Shown here one piece after another: positions 1 to 11,597 of a stretch of DNA of 64,000 nucleotides. Each line of letters starts with the position of its first letter. Position 1 is the stretch's first letter. Position numbers and translations under genes: made by a program. Origin of the DNA: Artemia franciscana (Eukaryota; Arthropoda; Branchiopoda; Anostraca; Artemiidae). The notes under the pieces were generated by a model. It ran no database searches. It had not been told where the DNA came from and worked only from the letters and a program-made list of their open reading frames with translations. The stretch is taken from contig NC_088879.1 in NCBI RefSeq assembly GCF_032884065.1, forward strand, positions 16,684,489 to 16,748,488, written 5' to 3'.

Positions 1-359
1 GTAATTTTGTCTCTCACCCATCCTAATCTTCGTATCTAATGTCCTTTGCCCTTTTCAAGTATCGTGTTCGTCTCCCAGCATTTTATTCATAGTATCACAG
101 TTTACTACCACAAATAGACTGATTTATCCTCTGTAAGTAGAACTTGATTATGTTTCACCTTTCTTAAGCAAAGGCTCTACCAGTCTTATCTTAAAATCCT
201 CCAGAATTACTTCCTCATCAAGAAATTATTTTTAGCCTGTATTAGGTTAGATGTAAAGTCATTTTTAACCAATTTATTTTTGTTTTTGCCGTATTTACCC
301 TTTTAATAATGCTGTCAGTTTCCTAGCGCAAGAAGGGCCTTGGATACGTTCATGGATAC

Positions 360-573
<214 letters not shown>

Positions 574-849
574 TTGTATACTTAGACTTAAATAGTCTTA
601 ATTACTAAGGTTCATTATTGTTAACTCGTTAATTAATAACTTATATAGTTATTACGAGTTATATTGACTTATATATAATATAGACTATTTTTATATGTTG
701 ACCTTGCAAAGTCCTGACAGAAAGTGCCAATTTCGAATAAATATGTGCTTCTTCTTTCCTGTTTGTGACTTTGAAAGCTTATGTCCCCTGTGAGAGGTTT
801 TGTATGCTATTTTCCAGCTCTCTTACGGTTTTACTATTGTAGGTAGCAA

Positions 850-852
<3 letters not shown>

Positions 853-923
<71 letters not shown>
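853..923. repeat. poly(A) tract, 71 A
   Basis: A pure A run of 71. It could be the tail of a retroposed copy, but I see no recognisable retroposed body immediately upstream, so its origin is open. Confidence 0.95.
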
Positions 924-924
<1 letters not shown>

Positions 925-1049
925 AGATTCAGTTCTACGTATCGAATTCAATTTTAAAAATGTGTTTTATAGAGTTCTTTTTTAGATTAAATAAAAGTTG
1001 AAAATTGTTTTAAAATCATAGAGAAAAGGACAATTCAAGTATTTTTCAA

Positions 1050-1640
1050 GTAAGTTTAGAATGTTCTGTAAGAAAAAGTAAGGACAATACCATAATTATG
1101 AATCGTTGACTGGACATTGAGACTAATGAATCGGGTTATCACGAGTCCTGTCCTTTTGGTACAAGCATGCTTGTTGAAGCTGTTCTTCAACAGCTTTGTT
1201 CTTTGTTCTGAGGGAACATACACAAGCTGTAATGGCTCGCCCCCCAAATATGCCGCCATGTATACGTCAAGTGCAACAAAGCTATTTGAGAGCTGCAAAA
1301 TAAATGCCTTTTGTTGCGCCCTGAACTTGCAAAATCTTTATAAGCTTATTCATTTTACTAACACTATCATCAAGGATACTTAAATCATCAGCGTAATCTG
1401 TAGAGCATAATCTATCTATAATTATAATCTATGTCGAGGAAAGTTTTACTTCCTCATTTGATTCTGTTTTCTTCCATTGTCTTTCCTGTACTCCTTAAGG
1501 GAAAGTTCATCAAAATGATCCTTATAAATGGGGATAGAACGCAACCCTGCTTAACTCCCTATTTAATACGAAACGAGCTACTAACTTCGTTCCCGCCTAC
1601 CAGCTCAATCCCAATTTCTACGGCTATAATGAGAAAAAAG
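1050..1640 (-). pseudogene. LINE reverse transcriptase fragment
   Basis: Read on the minus strand, the right half translates to a non-LTR retrotransposon RT palm: a stretch ending VSSSFRIK, a stop, then GVKQGCVLSPF, the conserved block just before the catalytic YADD. The YADD region itself (around 1390-1430) is scrambled and the downstream part towards 1050 is out of frame. The motif spacing resembles RTE/CFDP2-like LINEs, but the sequence differs from the LINE at 8.9-11.6 kb, so it is a separate family or subfamily. It is a dead fragment with an in-frame stop and no endonuclease, lying in the intron before the Drosha dsRBD exon and antisense to that gene. Confidence 0.75.
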
Positions 1641-1890
1641 TTGAGATGACTAGGGCTAGACTTGAAATCCCTAATCTGCAAGGACAGGATTTCGATTCCT
1701 GGAGTTGCTGTTTATTTAGTTTGGAACGGGGTCAGTGTCGTGACTCTCGCTCAGCTAGAAATCTGGGGTAAACAGGAAGAGTGAGTGAAAGCACAGGATG
1801 GCTGGTCCAAACTCCCCACTGTGCTTCTGTGCTGAAAGACTATGAAATAACACTGACGGTAGGAACAGTAAAAGTCTAGAGCTGTTTTTT
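1641..1890 (+). mobile_element. tRNA-derived SINE-like repeat
   Basis: The head (about 1645-1705) resembles a tRNA-Ser: 'gacttgaaatcc' as an anticodon arm with TGA, and 'atttcgattcc' as a degraded B box. A ~180 bp body follows and ends near a T-rich stretch at 1884-1895. I infer a Pol III-derived SINE from this tRNA head plus unrelated body. Only one copy was found in the window, so the family cannot be confirmed here. Confidence 0.5.
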
Positions 1891-2086
1891 TTTTATTATT
1901 CTTTGTACGCTGTTGACCATGCCTTAAGAAATTTATATTTTCAGCCAATTATATATTAATCTTAAATATCTGGCTAAACGTGAATTGACGATTTTATCAT
2001 GCATGATGATGTGATTATGAAGGTCGAACTGTAGGCATCTTACTGAAGGCCATTGTCGGGATAAAGTGAGCCCTCTATTTTTCTAG

Positions 2087-2334
2087 GGTCATCCAAACCA
2101 AAGGACCAACAAACACCCGTATATACACTGTGGCTGTGTATTTCCGAGGTCGTCGATTGTCTAAGGCATCTGGGTTGAGTATACAAAGTGCAGAGATGCA
2201 GGCAGCTACTCTGGCACTTGAAAATTGTGAGGAATTACTACCACAGTTGCAGTATCAAAAACAAGTGATGAGTAAGAGTCTCAAAGTTCAGAAAATAAAC
2301 AAGGATGAAGTGCTCTTGGATTATGACACTGAGC
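2087..2334 (+). CDS. drosha: Drosha-type RNase III, exon with C-terminal dsRNA-binding domain
   Basis: This internal exon encodes about 82 residues. It contains GPTNTRIYTVAVYF, a Gly/Arg turn, and SIQSAEMQAATLALEN, which matches the C-terminal dsRBD of Drosha, the nuclear RNase III that cleaves primary microRNAs with its partner DGCR8/Pasha. The two RNase III domains must lie upstream, outside the window. The splice acceptor is 'tttttctag' at 2078-2086 and the donor 'gagc|gtaagt' at 2334/2335. The exon ends one base into a codon, which matches the next exon at 5213. If the intron were retained, translation would stop at 2367-2369 after 11 more residues. Identification rests on recalled family similarity and is strong for the dsRBD. 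The full gene cannot be assessed because the 5' part is missing. Confidence 0.88.
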
Positions 2335-2439
2335 GTAAGTTTTTATGGCACTTGGTATTAACCAAGTGATATATAGCGATCGTAAATTCTGTCGGTCTGT
2401 TTGTCTCTCCCGGTTTTGCTACTTCAGGCACTTCCAGGC

Positions 2440-3860
2440 AAGCTAGGACGATGAAACTCGGCAGGCGTATCAGAGAAAGGACCAGATTAAATTAGAAATA
2501 GTTGTTTTTCCCGATTTGACCATCTGGGGGGGGGAGTAAGGGGTCGCTTAATTCGGAAAAAATAGAAAAAATGAACTATTTTCAACTTACAAACGGGTGA
2601 TGGGATCTCAATGAAATTTGATGTTTGGAAGGATATCGTGTCTCAGAGGTTTTATTTTAAATCTCGACCGGATCTGGTGACATTGGGGGGAGTTGGAGAT
2701 GGGAACCTAAAATCTTGGAAAACGCTTAGAGTGGAGGAATCGGGATGAAACTTGTTGGGAAAAATAAATACAAGTCCTAGATGCGTGATTGACATAACAG
2801 GAACGTATCCGCTCTCTTTGAGGGAGTTGGGGGGGGGGTTAATTCTGAACAAATTCGAAAAATGAGGTATTTTTAAACTTACGAAGGAGTGATCGGATCT
2901 TAATGAAATTTGAAGTTTGGAAGGATATTGTGTCTCAGAGCTCTTATTTTGAATCCTGACTGGATCCGGTGACATTGAGGGGGAACCTAAAATCTTTGAA
3001 AACGCTTAGAGTGGAGGGATCGGGATGAAACTTGATAGGGAAAATAAGCACAAGTCCTAGATACATGGTTGACATAACTGGGATGGATCCGCTTTCTTTG
3101 GGGGAGTGGGGAGGAGAGGGTTAACTCTAAAAAAATAGAAAAAAGGAGATATTTTTAACTTGCGAAAGAGTGACCGTATCTTACTGAAGTTTCATAATGA
3201 GAAGGGCCTCGAAACTACGATCTCTTATTTTTATCCCGACCGGATCCAGTGTCATTAGAGGGGCGGGGCGAAAATCTTAGAAAACGCTTAAAGCGGAGAG
3301 ATCAGGATGAAACTTTGTGGAAAGAATAAGCACAAGTCCAAGATAAGTGACTGACATAACCGGACCGGATCCACTGTCTTTGGTGGAGTTGCGGGGGGGG
3401 GGGTAATTCGGAAAATTTTAAATCCCGACCAGATCCGGTGACATTGAAGGGAGTTGGAGGGGGAAGTCGGAATTCTTGGAAAAGGTGAAAATCGAGGTAT
3501 CTTACGAATGGGTGATCGGATCTCAATGAAACTTGATAAATAGAAGAGTTTTATGTCGCAGATGCTCCATTTTCAATTCGAATTGGATCTGGGGACATAG
3601 AGGGTTGGAGAGGGGAAACAGAAATCTTGGACTTTATGGGAAGAACAAGCACAAGTTATAGACACGAGATTGACATAATTGGTACGGATCCGTTCTCTTT
3701 GGGGGAGCCGGGGGTTGTTAATTTGGAAAAATTAGAGAAATTGAGGTATTTTTACCTTAAGAACGGGTGACCGCATCTTAATGAAATTTGATGTTTAGAA
3801 GAAACTCATGTCTCAGAGCTCTTATTTCAAATCCCGACCAGATCTGTTGACAAATGAACA
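2440..3860. repeat. degenerate tandem repeat, about five units of ~290 bp
   Basis: A block of the form 'gggtgaYcggatctYaatgaaatttga' recurs near 2594, 2888, 3170, 3508 and 3765, so spacing varies from about 257 to 338 bp. Each unit also carries 'cccgaccggatctggtgacatt', a G-rich run, 'aaaatcttggaaaacgctt' and 'gggatgaaactt'. Units are diverged and have indels, which indicates an old array. It fills half of the intron between the two Drosha exons. Reading frames here are shadows. Confidence 0.85.
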
Positions 3861-5212
3861 TATGGCACAGGCCACGTCAATGCTTAAAATATTATGGGCT
3901 TCTTACAGAATGTTCTTGCTTAAATCACTGATTTTGGTCGGCATATCACATCACTATTCTTGTGTGGTCACGTGACGTATTAAAAAAGGATGGACTAAAA
4001 TTTTAAAAACAGTAATACATATATTTATATATATATATATATATAAATGAGTAACTGTACATGCATTTATGTATGTCACGTGACATATTACCCTGGTACA
4101 TTTGAAATTCAATGTACATGGTTTTAATCCATCATCGTCAGACTGAAAATCCGTTGAATATAAATTGAAATTGTTAAAACAAAATTACAATTTTCCTATT
4201 TTATAATTGAATTTGGATCATTTTCCAAGAAAAACCCTAAGTAATATCACAATTTTGACTCGGAGAGTGGATAGAACTGAGATTAAAGAATCCAATGATG
4301 TAAGTATCTTGTCCTTTTGGGACAACCTACTGTTGCACGCTTGTCGTAAAACAGTTTTTTTTTAGCGAAAACTGATGCTTCAAGGGTTTGATCTTAAGCA
4401 AACCATGCAGCTTTAAATTCAAACTGGCTAAGCCTTAGATGTGCGAAAGGTGTCTTTATGTTTTGGAATAGATTCTGTGGCACTGCCGTGGTTGTATTCA
4501 GTTAGATATCGCAAAAAATTGGTTCTAAATTCTCCCAGTCAGGATCTATAGAGGCTAACTACCCATATTGCTGGTAATAATCTAATCACCTAGTTACACG
4601 GCTACTAACAAATAATTGAAGGTGCCGCAGTTCTGGGCTTGAAAATAGAGGGAAAGAAGAGAAATCTATAACTGTTCTTTAACGTTTAAATATCTTTTTA
4701 TGGTTAGCTATTCACCGTAATGAAAAAGACAAGTTCTATTTTGGCTTAGGATGATCAGACGTTATTGTACAATATAATAAATTAAAAAGAAATGTACACT
4801 AATCTATTTTTGAGTGTTAAGCAAAGCCGTATCCAGGGGGGCTAGGGGGTTTGACCCCCCCCCCGGAATGTTTGTCTGAATGGTAAAAATGTAACAAAAT
4901 GGCTATGAACCAATTTTGTATTTGTTTTTTTTTTTTTTCTGTACCCCCCTCCACCCGGAAAAAAAAATCTTTGATGCGGTCCTGGTGTTAAGTGTTAAGT
5001 TAGTGGCAGCAGGGTTCATGATTTTGCAGTCATGCTCTGTTTTTTTTATACCTTTTCAGGTTAATTTTAATTATTGTTATTTTTTGTAGATTTGTTTGAT
5101 TGCCCCTCATCCATATCATGATATGGCATTTGGAGGGAACTTGTTTATGTTAAGTTTTTTGGTTAATAGTTGATATTAAATAAATAAAATATCTACTTTT
5201 TTCTTGTGGTAG
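3861..5212. other. remainder of Drosha intron, no gene
   Basis: AT-rich intron sequence with a short TA tract at 4027-4045 and a G-run/C-run hairpin at about 4838-4866 ('ccaggggggctaggggg' facing a run of ten C). The segment 4820-4990 looks like a small non-coding repeat, but I could not define terminal repeats. The intron ends in the acceptor 'tttttcttgtggtag' at 5198-5212. Confidence 0.6.
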
Positions 5213-6072
5213 GTGTCCATTATAAAGGGGTTGTGGAAGATGAAGACTCTGACAACGATTTTTTCAATGACAAAACAGATGTTGACAATAGAAGTTATGG
5301 AAGAGTAAATAAAGACCGAAGAACAGCCCGTCTTGATAATAAAAAACCAGAATCAAAACGGGCTAGGATTCTTGATCATACAGATAAATTTGTTAAGAAA
5401 TTTGTAGGAAAGAAGGACCAAAACCGATCTCCTTACCGCCGTCAGCTTCTTGACTCCACTCAAAGCAGAAGGGGGAAACGAAGAAGGCGCACTGATAGTT
5501 CTGATAGTAACGATGAAGCATTATCTCTTTTGCAAGGGGTCTCAAGGGTTGGTACGGACCACAAAGACGTCTCTATAAAAATTCCTCAGGTAAATATTGA
5601 GTCCGAAGTTTCCTTACGCAAAAGCAACAAATGTCTTGATTCTGGTGGTGTTATATTCATAGAGGAGAAACAATTTAACCGAAGAGGAGAAACTACAAGT
5701 AAAGATATTGTGAGTTGCACATCTGAATATAAAAGGAAGTCTTTATGGAGAACAGAGTCGCCATCTAAACTTGTTCAATACTCTGACTCTGATTGTGAAC
5801 TGTCACCTGTGTCTGATAGTGAGCTTGATTCAGTGCAATTAGAAAGTAGTGATAGCAGAGGGGCAGAGAAAGATGAACCCAATCAAAGTTTACGTTCTTT
5901 GAAAAAAAATGCTCATCGTGATCTTGATAGAAATACTCTGAGAAATGACCATATTTACTCCGATCTTAGTGATGGTGAATTAAAAGAGGACTCAACTTCC
6001 GCTGAAAATACTTCAGACTTCAGGCCGTGTGTATATCTGAGTGATTTGTCAGAGGGAGAGATTCTTGATTAA
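5213..6072 (+). CDS. drosha: terminal coding exon, probable long Drosha C-terminal tail
   Basis: The reading frame is open from the acceptor at 5211-5212 to a TAA at 6070-6072, about 285 codons. The first two bases complete the codon left open by the exon ending at 2334, giving Arg, so the two exons join in phase. The first third is basic with nuclear-localisation-like clusters (KPESKRARIL, KKFVGKK, RRGKRRRRTDSSDSND). The rest is rich in Ser, Asp and Glu and ends with two related acidic motifs, SDLSDGELKED and LSDLSEGEILD. No globular domain is recognised and it looks disordered. Linkage to the dsRBD exon is inferred from phase, strand, proximity and the absence of any intervening gene; it could instead end another gene. 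Known Drosha proteins usually end within a few dozen residues of the dsRBD, so this tail would be unusual. Confidence 0.7.
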
Positions 6073-6148
6073 GTGATTAGGTTTGCAACTTTTTTTTATT
6101 ATTCTTCTCTGACTTTTATTTCCTGTCATAAATTGTGGTACAATATTT

Positions 6149-6154
6149 AATAAA
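6149..6154 (+). promoter_or_regulatory. poly(A) signal AATAAA
   Basis: A canonical AATAAA lies 77 bp after the stop codon of the 5213-6072 exon, in a T-rich 3' UTR. It supports this being the true 3' end of the gene. Confidence 0.75.
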
Positions 6155-6239
6155 CTACTTATTATTACTGATATTTCATCGAAATTGCAAGCTTCTATTC
6201 TTAGTGATGAAGGACAAAAACGCAGATTCAGTGTACTGT

Positions 6240-7450
6240 CATGCCAGAGTCCATGTGTGCACAGGCGTATGTTAAACTAAAGTAGAACGCACCTTGTGCA
6301 TCCAGTTTATCAAAAAGGAGTATCTGCAATATCTTAAGAACAACTGAGGTATTAATTTGAAACTTTCAGAGTATGTTGAGGGAGTGTTGAAAAAGCTTGG
6401 TTGGCAACCAGCCCCCTCTCATGCGCTTTTTATCCTGACTAATCATAAGGAAAGGGGGAATGTTTGATCCTGAGAGCGTCCGAAAATGCTAAGCGTATTG
6501 AGGTGAACCTTCGGAGAACGTGAGGGGTATATTGAGCTAAATCAATTTACATTTTGTACATCCAGATTATCAAAAATGCATATATGCAATACCTTAGGAA
6601 CGGGTAAGTGTAATAACTTCTTTCAGTTTCACTGCTGCTGCAACCACTTCTGTGACTGCAACTGTAAGCACTTGCGAGTGCTTCTGCGACTACTTGCGAT
6701 TGTGGCTAAGATTTTGTGCCACTTTTAGTAGCAACTACTTTTTAAAAAAATGCTGAGGGAGATTTTGAACAAAATGAAACTTTCAGGGTTTGTTCAGGGG
6801 GACGCTCTAAAGTAATCGGGGGTAAACTGACCCCTCCTCAATGCTGATCGAAGCTTTGGAAAAAAATCATTTTGTTCAAAATGGTCTAAAGGTCTAATAA
6901 CTATGTCCCCAGGGATGCTACCCCCCCCTACAGCGCCCGGATCGAGGGGTGTAAATCAATGCGATTTGCCCATTATTTACATACAGGATTTATCATTTGG
7001 AAATGGGGAATTCGCATAGTTAAAATTGTGGGCAAATCACATGGTTAAAATTGTTAAGATGAAATTCCATTTTATGTTTATGGGGGTATTGAATTAAATC
7101 AAAAGATACTATGCATCCAGACGCAAGAATCTACAGCAGCTTAGGAGCGCCTGATGGCATTAACTTAAAACTTTAAGGGCCACTACTACTGCGACTTCAT
7201 CTATTGTGACTACTTTCAGGAAATTTTTAGTGGGATCTAGAACAAGAATTTACACGCATGATTTATATTTAGGAAAAAGGGGGAATATTTGATCCGAGGT
7301 CTGTGAGAAAATGCTAAGGGTATTAATGTAAAACTTCAGGGAATCTTGAGGGAGATCTTAAACTAAATAAAAAAAAAACTATATACGTCAAGCTTTTCAA
7401 AAAGGTGTGTCTGCAACCTTTTAAGAGTGGTTAAGGGTATTTACTTGAAA
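6240..7450. repeat. old interspersed repeat with recurring 'aacttt / CTA-repeat' module
   Basis: A module recurs at about 6300, 6560, 7110 and 7390: 'catccag', then 'aaaa..gtatctgcaatatcttaggaacg', then a 'ggtattaa.ttgaaactttcag' block, sometimes followed by a CTA/CTG trinucleotide tract. The same module occurs in unit A (15.35-16.55 kb and its copies). Copies are well diverged. No coding potential is seen. Confidence 0.7.
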
Positions 7451-7640
7451 CATAAATGACCCTTATTACAGCTACTGTGACTACAATTGTGACTTCTTGT
7501 GACTGTGGCTATGGCTACTTGAAAGTGTTACTACCTGCAACTTCGACCTTGACTACTTGCTACTGGGATTGTGGCTGCGAGTGTTTGCGACGGTTACTTC
7601 GACTACTTTTGACAGCGATTTTTTGTGACTACGGCTGTGA

Positions 7641-7990
<350 letters not shown>

Positions 7991-8668
7991 AAAAAGTCTA
8001 ATAGTCCATAGTCTACAGTAATAACTTCCGCGGTCTTGCTGAACCTATTGTGAACCATTCCTTGTTTTTTTTTGCTACACATTTATATTTTTTTTTGTTA
8101 ATTAATTTGTTGAATATTTTGTTCATTTTTTCAGAAATTTTCGTTTCATTTTGGTTTTAACTTGTTCTTTCCTTTGGCTGTAATTATTTTTGCCAACCAA
8201 AGGTCTAAATTGATTTGGATTGAAGGAAGTACTTTATGCAGACTATTGCTCAACACCTGGTTAGCCCGGTATGAAAGACCCTACTCATATGTAACATTAC
8301 TAAATACGACAATGTTTGAGCCTGATATTAAATCTCCACAAAGCTTCTGATCCCTCAAAATAGTGAAAACAAATCTATTGCTCCTTTGAAAAAAATAGTC
8401 TGACTAGAAAAAATAAGGTACTAGCATTTGTCTGGAAATTTAGAATCAGAAATGGACTTAATTGAATCTAAAGTACCAGATGGTCACAATTATAAAGACT
8501 GTAATTATTGCTGTCATCTAGCAATAACTAGTGAAGACAAAAGGAACCCATTTTTTTCAGTTTCAGATTACTGATTGTTACCAAAATGAGTTAGTAATTA
8601 AAAAGTTTCGTAATTGGATTAATAATTTCAAAGTTATTTATCAGAGTAGAATGAAAAAAGGGGTGGAC

Positions 8669-8710
<42 letters not shown>

Positions 8711-8884
8711 CCTAAGAAGTATTATCAGAGTTCTCAGATCTACCTTAATATTGTTTTCTTTCAAAATAGATTAGATCTGTACACACTGATCTGCAAAAAC
8801 AAATGAATAAGTAAATAAGGCTATTCCTGATACCTTATTTCACCTAACTCAATTGCTTCCCATGATAGTAACCTTAGACCTTAG
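7991..8884. other. intergenic AT-rich DNA with a 38-base poly(A)
   Basis: No gene is seen. A pure A run lies at 8672-8709 and may be a retroposition tail, though no body is recognisable upstream. Confidence 0.6.
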
Positions 8885-11597
8885 TTCCTCCTGTGCCACC
8901 AGAGGCACCGAGGGCATCCAGAAAGAGCCAACAATCATCCCTCATATGTGCTGCTGCCCAAACGTCTTTCTATTGGGGTCGGGCTATCGAATTGATAAAC
9001 TTCAGGTCCCGCTGGTGTGTACGACGTAGTGTATTTTTTGCCTTTCCTCTTCTTCGGATTTCCTCTGGTTGCTACTCGATTACCGTTCTGAGGAGTTTGT
9101 CTTCTGCCATATGGATAACAAGTAGTGCCATCTTCGTCGGCGTATGACGTCTCTTACAGGGGCTGATGCGTGATAGAGCGAACTGTCTGGTTGGTTATGT
9201 GGTCCCTCCAGTTAATATTCAATATCCTGCGAAGACAGTTGTTCTCGAAAGCGAGAATCCTCTTTTCTTGCTGTTGTTTCAGTTTCCAGCATTCACAGAT
9301 ATAGAGGAGGGCAGAGAGGACGTTACTGTAGAACAGCCTCAATTTCAGCTTCAGAGAGTAGTTTTTATCGCCAAACTTGTTTTAGTCGATTGAAAGCTCC
9401 ACTGGCTTGTCTAATCCTAGACTGTATCTCCTTTTTGCTATATCCAGTTTGTTCGACTGTACTTCCGAGGTGTCTGAATTCCACTACCTCCTCTATTGTA
9501 CTTTATTGCACTTTTCTCCCCGCACTTTAAGCCAAGTAGTGAGTCGCTTTTTGCCATGTTTCTTTTCTTGTCTGAACTAATCTTTAGACCCAAAAGACTT
9601 GCTTTCTCTCGTATGACATCGAGAAGCTCCTCGAGTCTTTCCTTGTTTGCCTCAATCAGGGTGATGTTGTCGAAATCAAGATCTGCTAGTCGTTTATTAT
9701 CGCATATTTGGATCCCAAACCCTCTGGATACGGCGGAGGATTATCTGTGAGAATAGTTTTCCTGGGATAGAAAGAAATATGATTCCCCTCCAGTTATCGC
9801 ACTTTAGTGCATCTCTTTTCTTGAAAAGCTTTATGAGTTTGCTTTTTGTCCATTCTTTAGGGACTTTCTCTGATTTCCAGATGCATGCAAAGAATGCGAT
9901 CCATACCGTCATGCTAGTACCTAAAGAGGTTTTGATCATTTCTGCTGATATCTTGTCGCTTCCTGGTGCTCTACAGTTGTTTATCTTGCGAGCGGCTTGA
10001 ACTATTTCTTCGGTCAATGGCTCTTCTCTATTGATTTGAAAGTCAAGGAAAGGGGTTGTGAGGATGTTCGGAGGACTAGGTTTTTTGATGACTTTCTCAA
10101 AATGTACGGCCCAAACTTTAGAGGTTTCATCGGAAGCTGTGACCATCTTGACATTTTTATCTTTAACTGGCCTGTTTAGGTTACGTTGTTTCCCGATGAT
10201 TTCATTTGTAATTTTGTAAACAGCTCTGGAATCGTCGCCTTTGGCTGCTTCTTCTGCCGTATTGTTTATCTCCCCTCGCGCTCTTCTTCACTAGCTTGTC
10301 TTGATGTCGGTATAAATAATTTCTCAAGACTTTATCGCAATCGTCTCCACCGTTTAGAAGACGTTTTTTTAATCTCTGACGCTTTTCAATGAGGATCCAA
10401 GTCTTATCGATTAACCATTCATCTTTGGGTCTTTTTTTTGCGTCCAAGTGTTTCTAATGCTGTCTCGTTATTGGCTTCTTTTAGGCTGTTCCAGAATGAC
10501 TCCACAGTTCCTTCATTGTTGAAATCTAGGGCCAAGCTCTCAAACCTGTTTGTAAGCTAGATATTAAACTTGTGACGAACTGTTGTATTTGATAGTTTTT
10601 CTGAATCGTAGATGGGCTTTTCTTTTGGATTCTGACTTCTTTGTGGATTACAGCTTGAGGGACACTTTTGCGATCATCAAGGCATGGTCTGAGGTGACGT
10701 CGGCTCCTCTGTGGGCCCTAACATCCTGGAGACTCGACTACCACTTTTTGTTTATCAGGATATGGTCTATCTGATGATAAGTTCGACCATCCGGCGTGTT
10801 CCTTGAGTACTTGTGGATAGTTTTATGTTGAAAAAGAGTTCCACCGATGGTGAGGTCATTTGTTAGAGCAAAGTCAACTAACAGTGATCCATTCTCGTTG
10901 AATTTGCCGAGACCTTGACTGCCAAGAACTTTAGAACAGTAGGACTTGTCGCTCCCAATTTTGGCATTGAAGTCGCCAACAAAGAAAACTAGATCATGGC
11001 TGGGGATATCTTTGGTGATAGCTTGTAGGATGTTCTAGAAACTGTCTTTTATTCTATCGTCTGTGTCGTTATTTGTTGCATAACATGGGACTACTACTAG
11101 TTTGACTTTTCGACCTGTGAGCCGTGCCTGGATGATCCTCTCATTTATGGGTGTCCATTTACTTAGAGCTCTGGGCGCAGATTTGGACAGCATTATGGCA
11201 ACACCTGCTTATCGCTTTTTTTTTCGATGCCACTGTGCAGGATTGTGAATACCTGTCAAACGGACTTCCGACAGAGCAAGGATATCTTTCCATCTCATTA
11301 ACAACTTGTTCTGTTTTTGAAAGTTGGGTCATCGTCCTCACGTTCCAAAAGCCAAGTTTCATTAGACAATTTGCTTTCAAAAATTATGTCCGGGTGCGGT
11401 CTGAATTCGTCGTCATGGTGTCAAGGGGTGGTCCATAGTCATCAGCAGGTTGCATATTCGGTATTATGTTGGCTCTCAAAACTAGATGGTTCTATGGCAA
11501 GTCTTTTTTCCAGGGGTAGGCTGCTAGTCTGCTGCCAAACCCTCCTCCCTCTCCAGGCTAGGGACTGGCTGTATGATTACAGATGGAGTTGATAGCA
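8885..11597 (-). pseudogene. RTE/CFDP2-like LINE, nearly full length but decayed
   Basis: On the minus strand, 5' to 3': a GC-rich leader (11.42-11.6 kb); the start of an apurinic endonuclease domain at 11380 (KLGFWNVRTMTQLSKTEQVV); a linker; the RT fingers at 10146-9697 (SRAPGSDKISAEM-like block, WKSEKVPKEWTKSKLI, IPGKLFSQIIL); the C-terminal tail at 9342-9154 (RRILNINWRDHI); and the terminal block near 8890-9060 (RGKAKNTLRRTHQRD, then a Gly/Thr-rich end). The second copy at 19.9-21.2 kb shows that about 380 bp carrying the RT palm start (GFCPPRSCSDL, FVDLKTAFDS) is deleted here. Multiple stops and frameshifts. The family is autonomous in other genomes; this copy cannot be active. Confidence 0.85.

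Noticed and set aside
800..985. Lys-rich open frame
   Set aside because: Caused by the 71-base poly(A).
1117..1383. 88-codon plus-strand frame
   Set aside because: Antisense to a recognisable RT remnant; no domain of its own.
4820..4990. Possible MITE with G/C-run ends in the Drosha intron
   Set aside because: I could not match the two ends as inverted repeats or find a target duplication.
10186..10392. Plus-strand frames across 8.9-11.6 kb
   Set aside because: Shadows of the minus-strand LINE.
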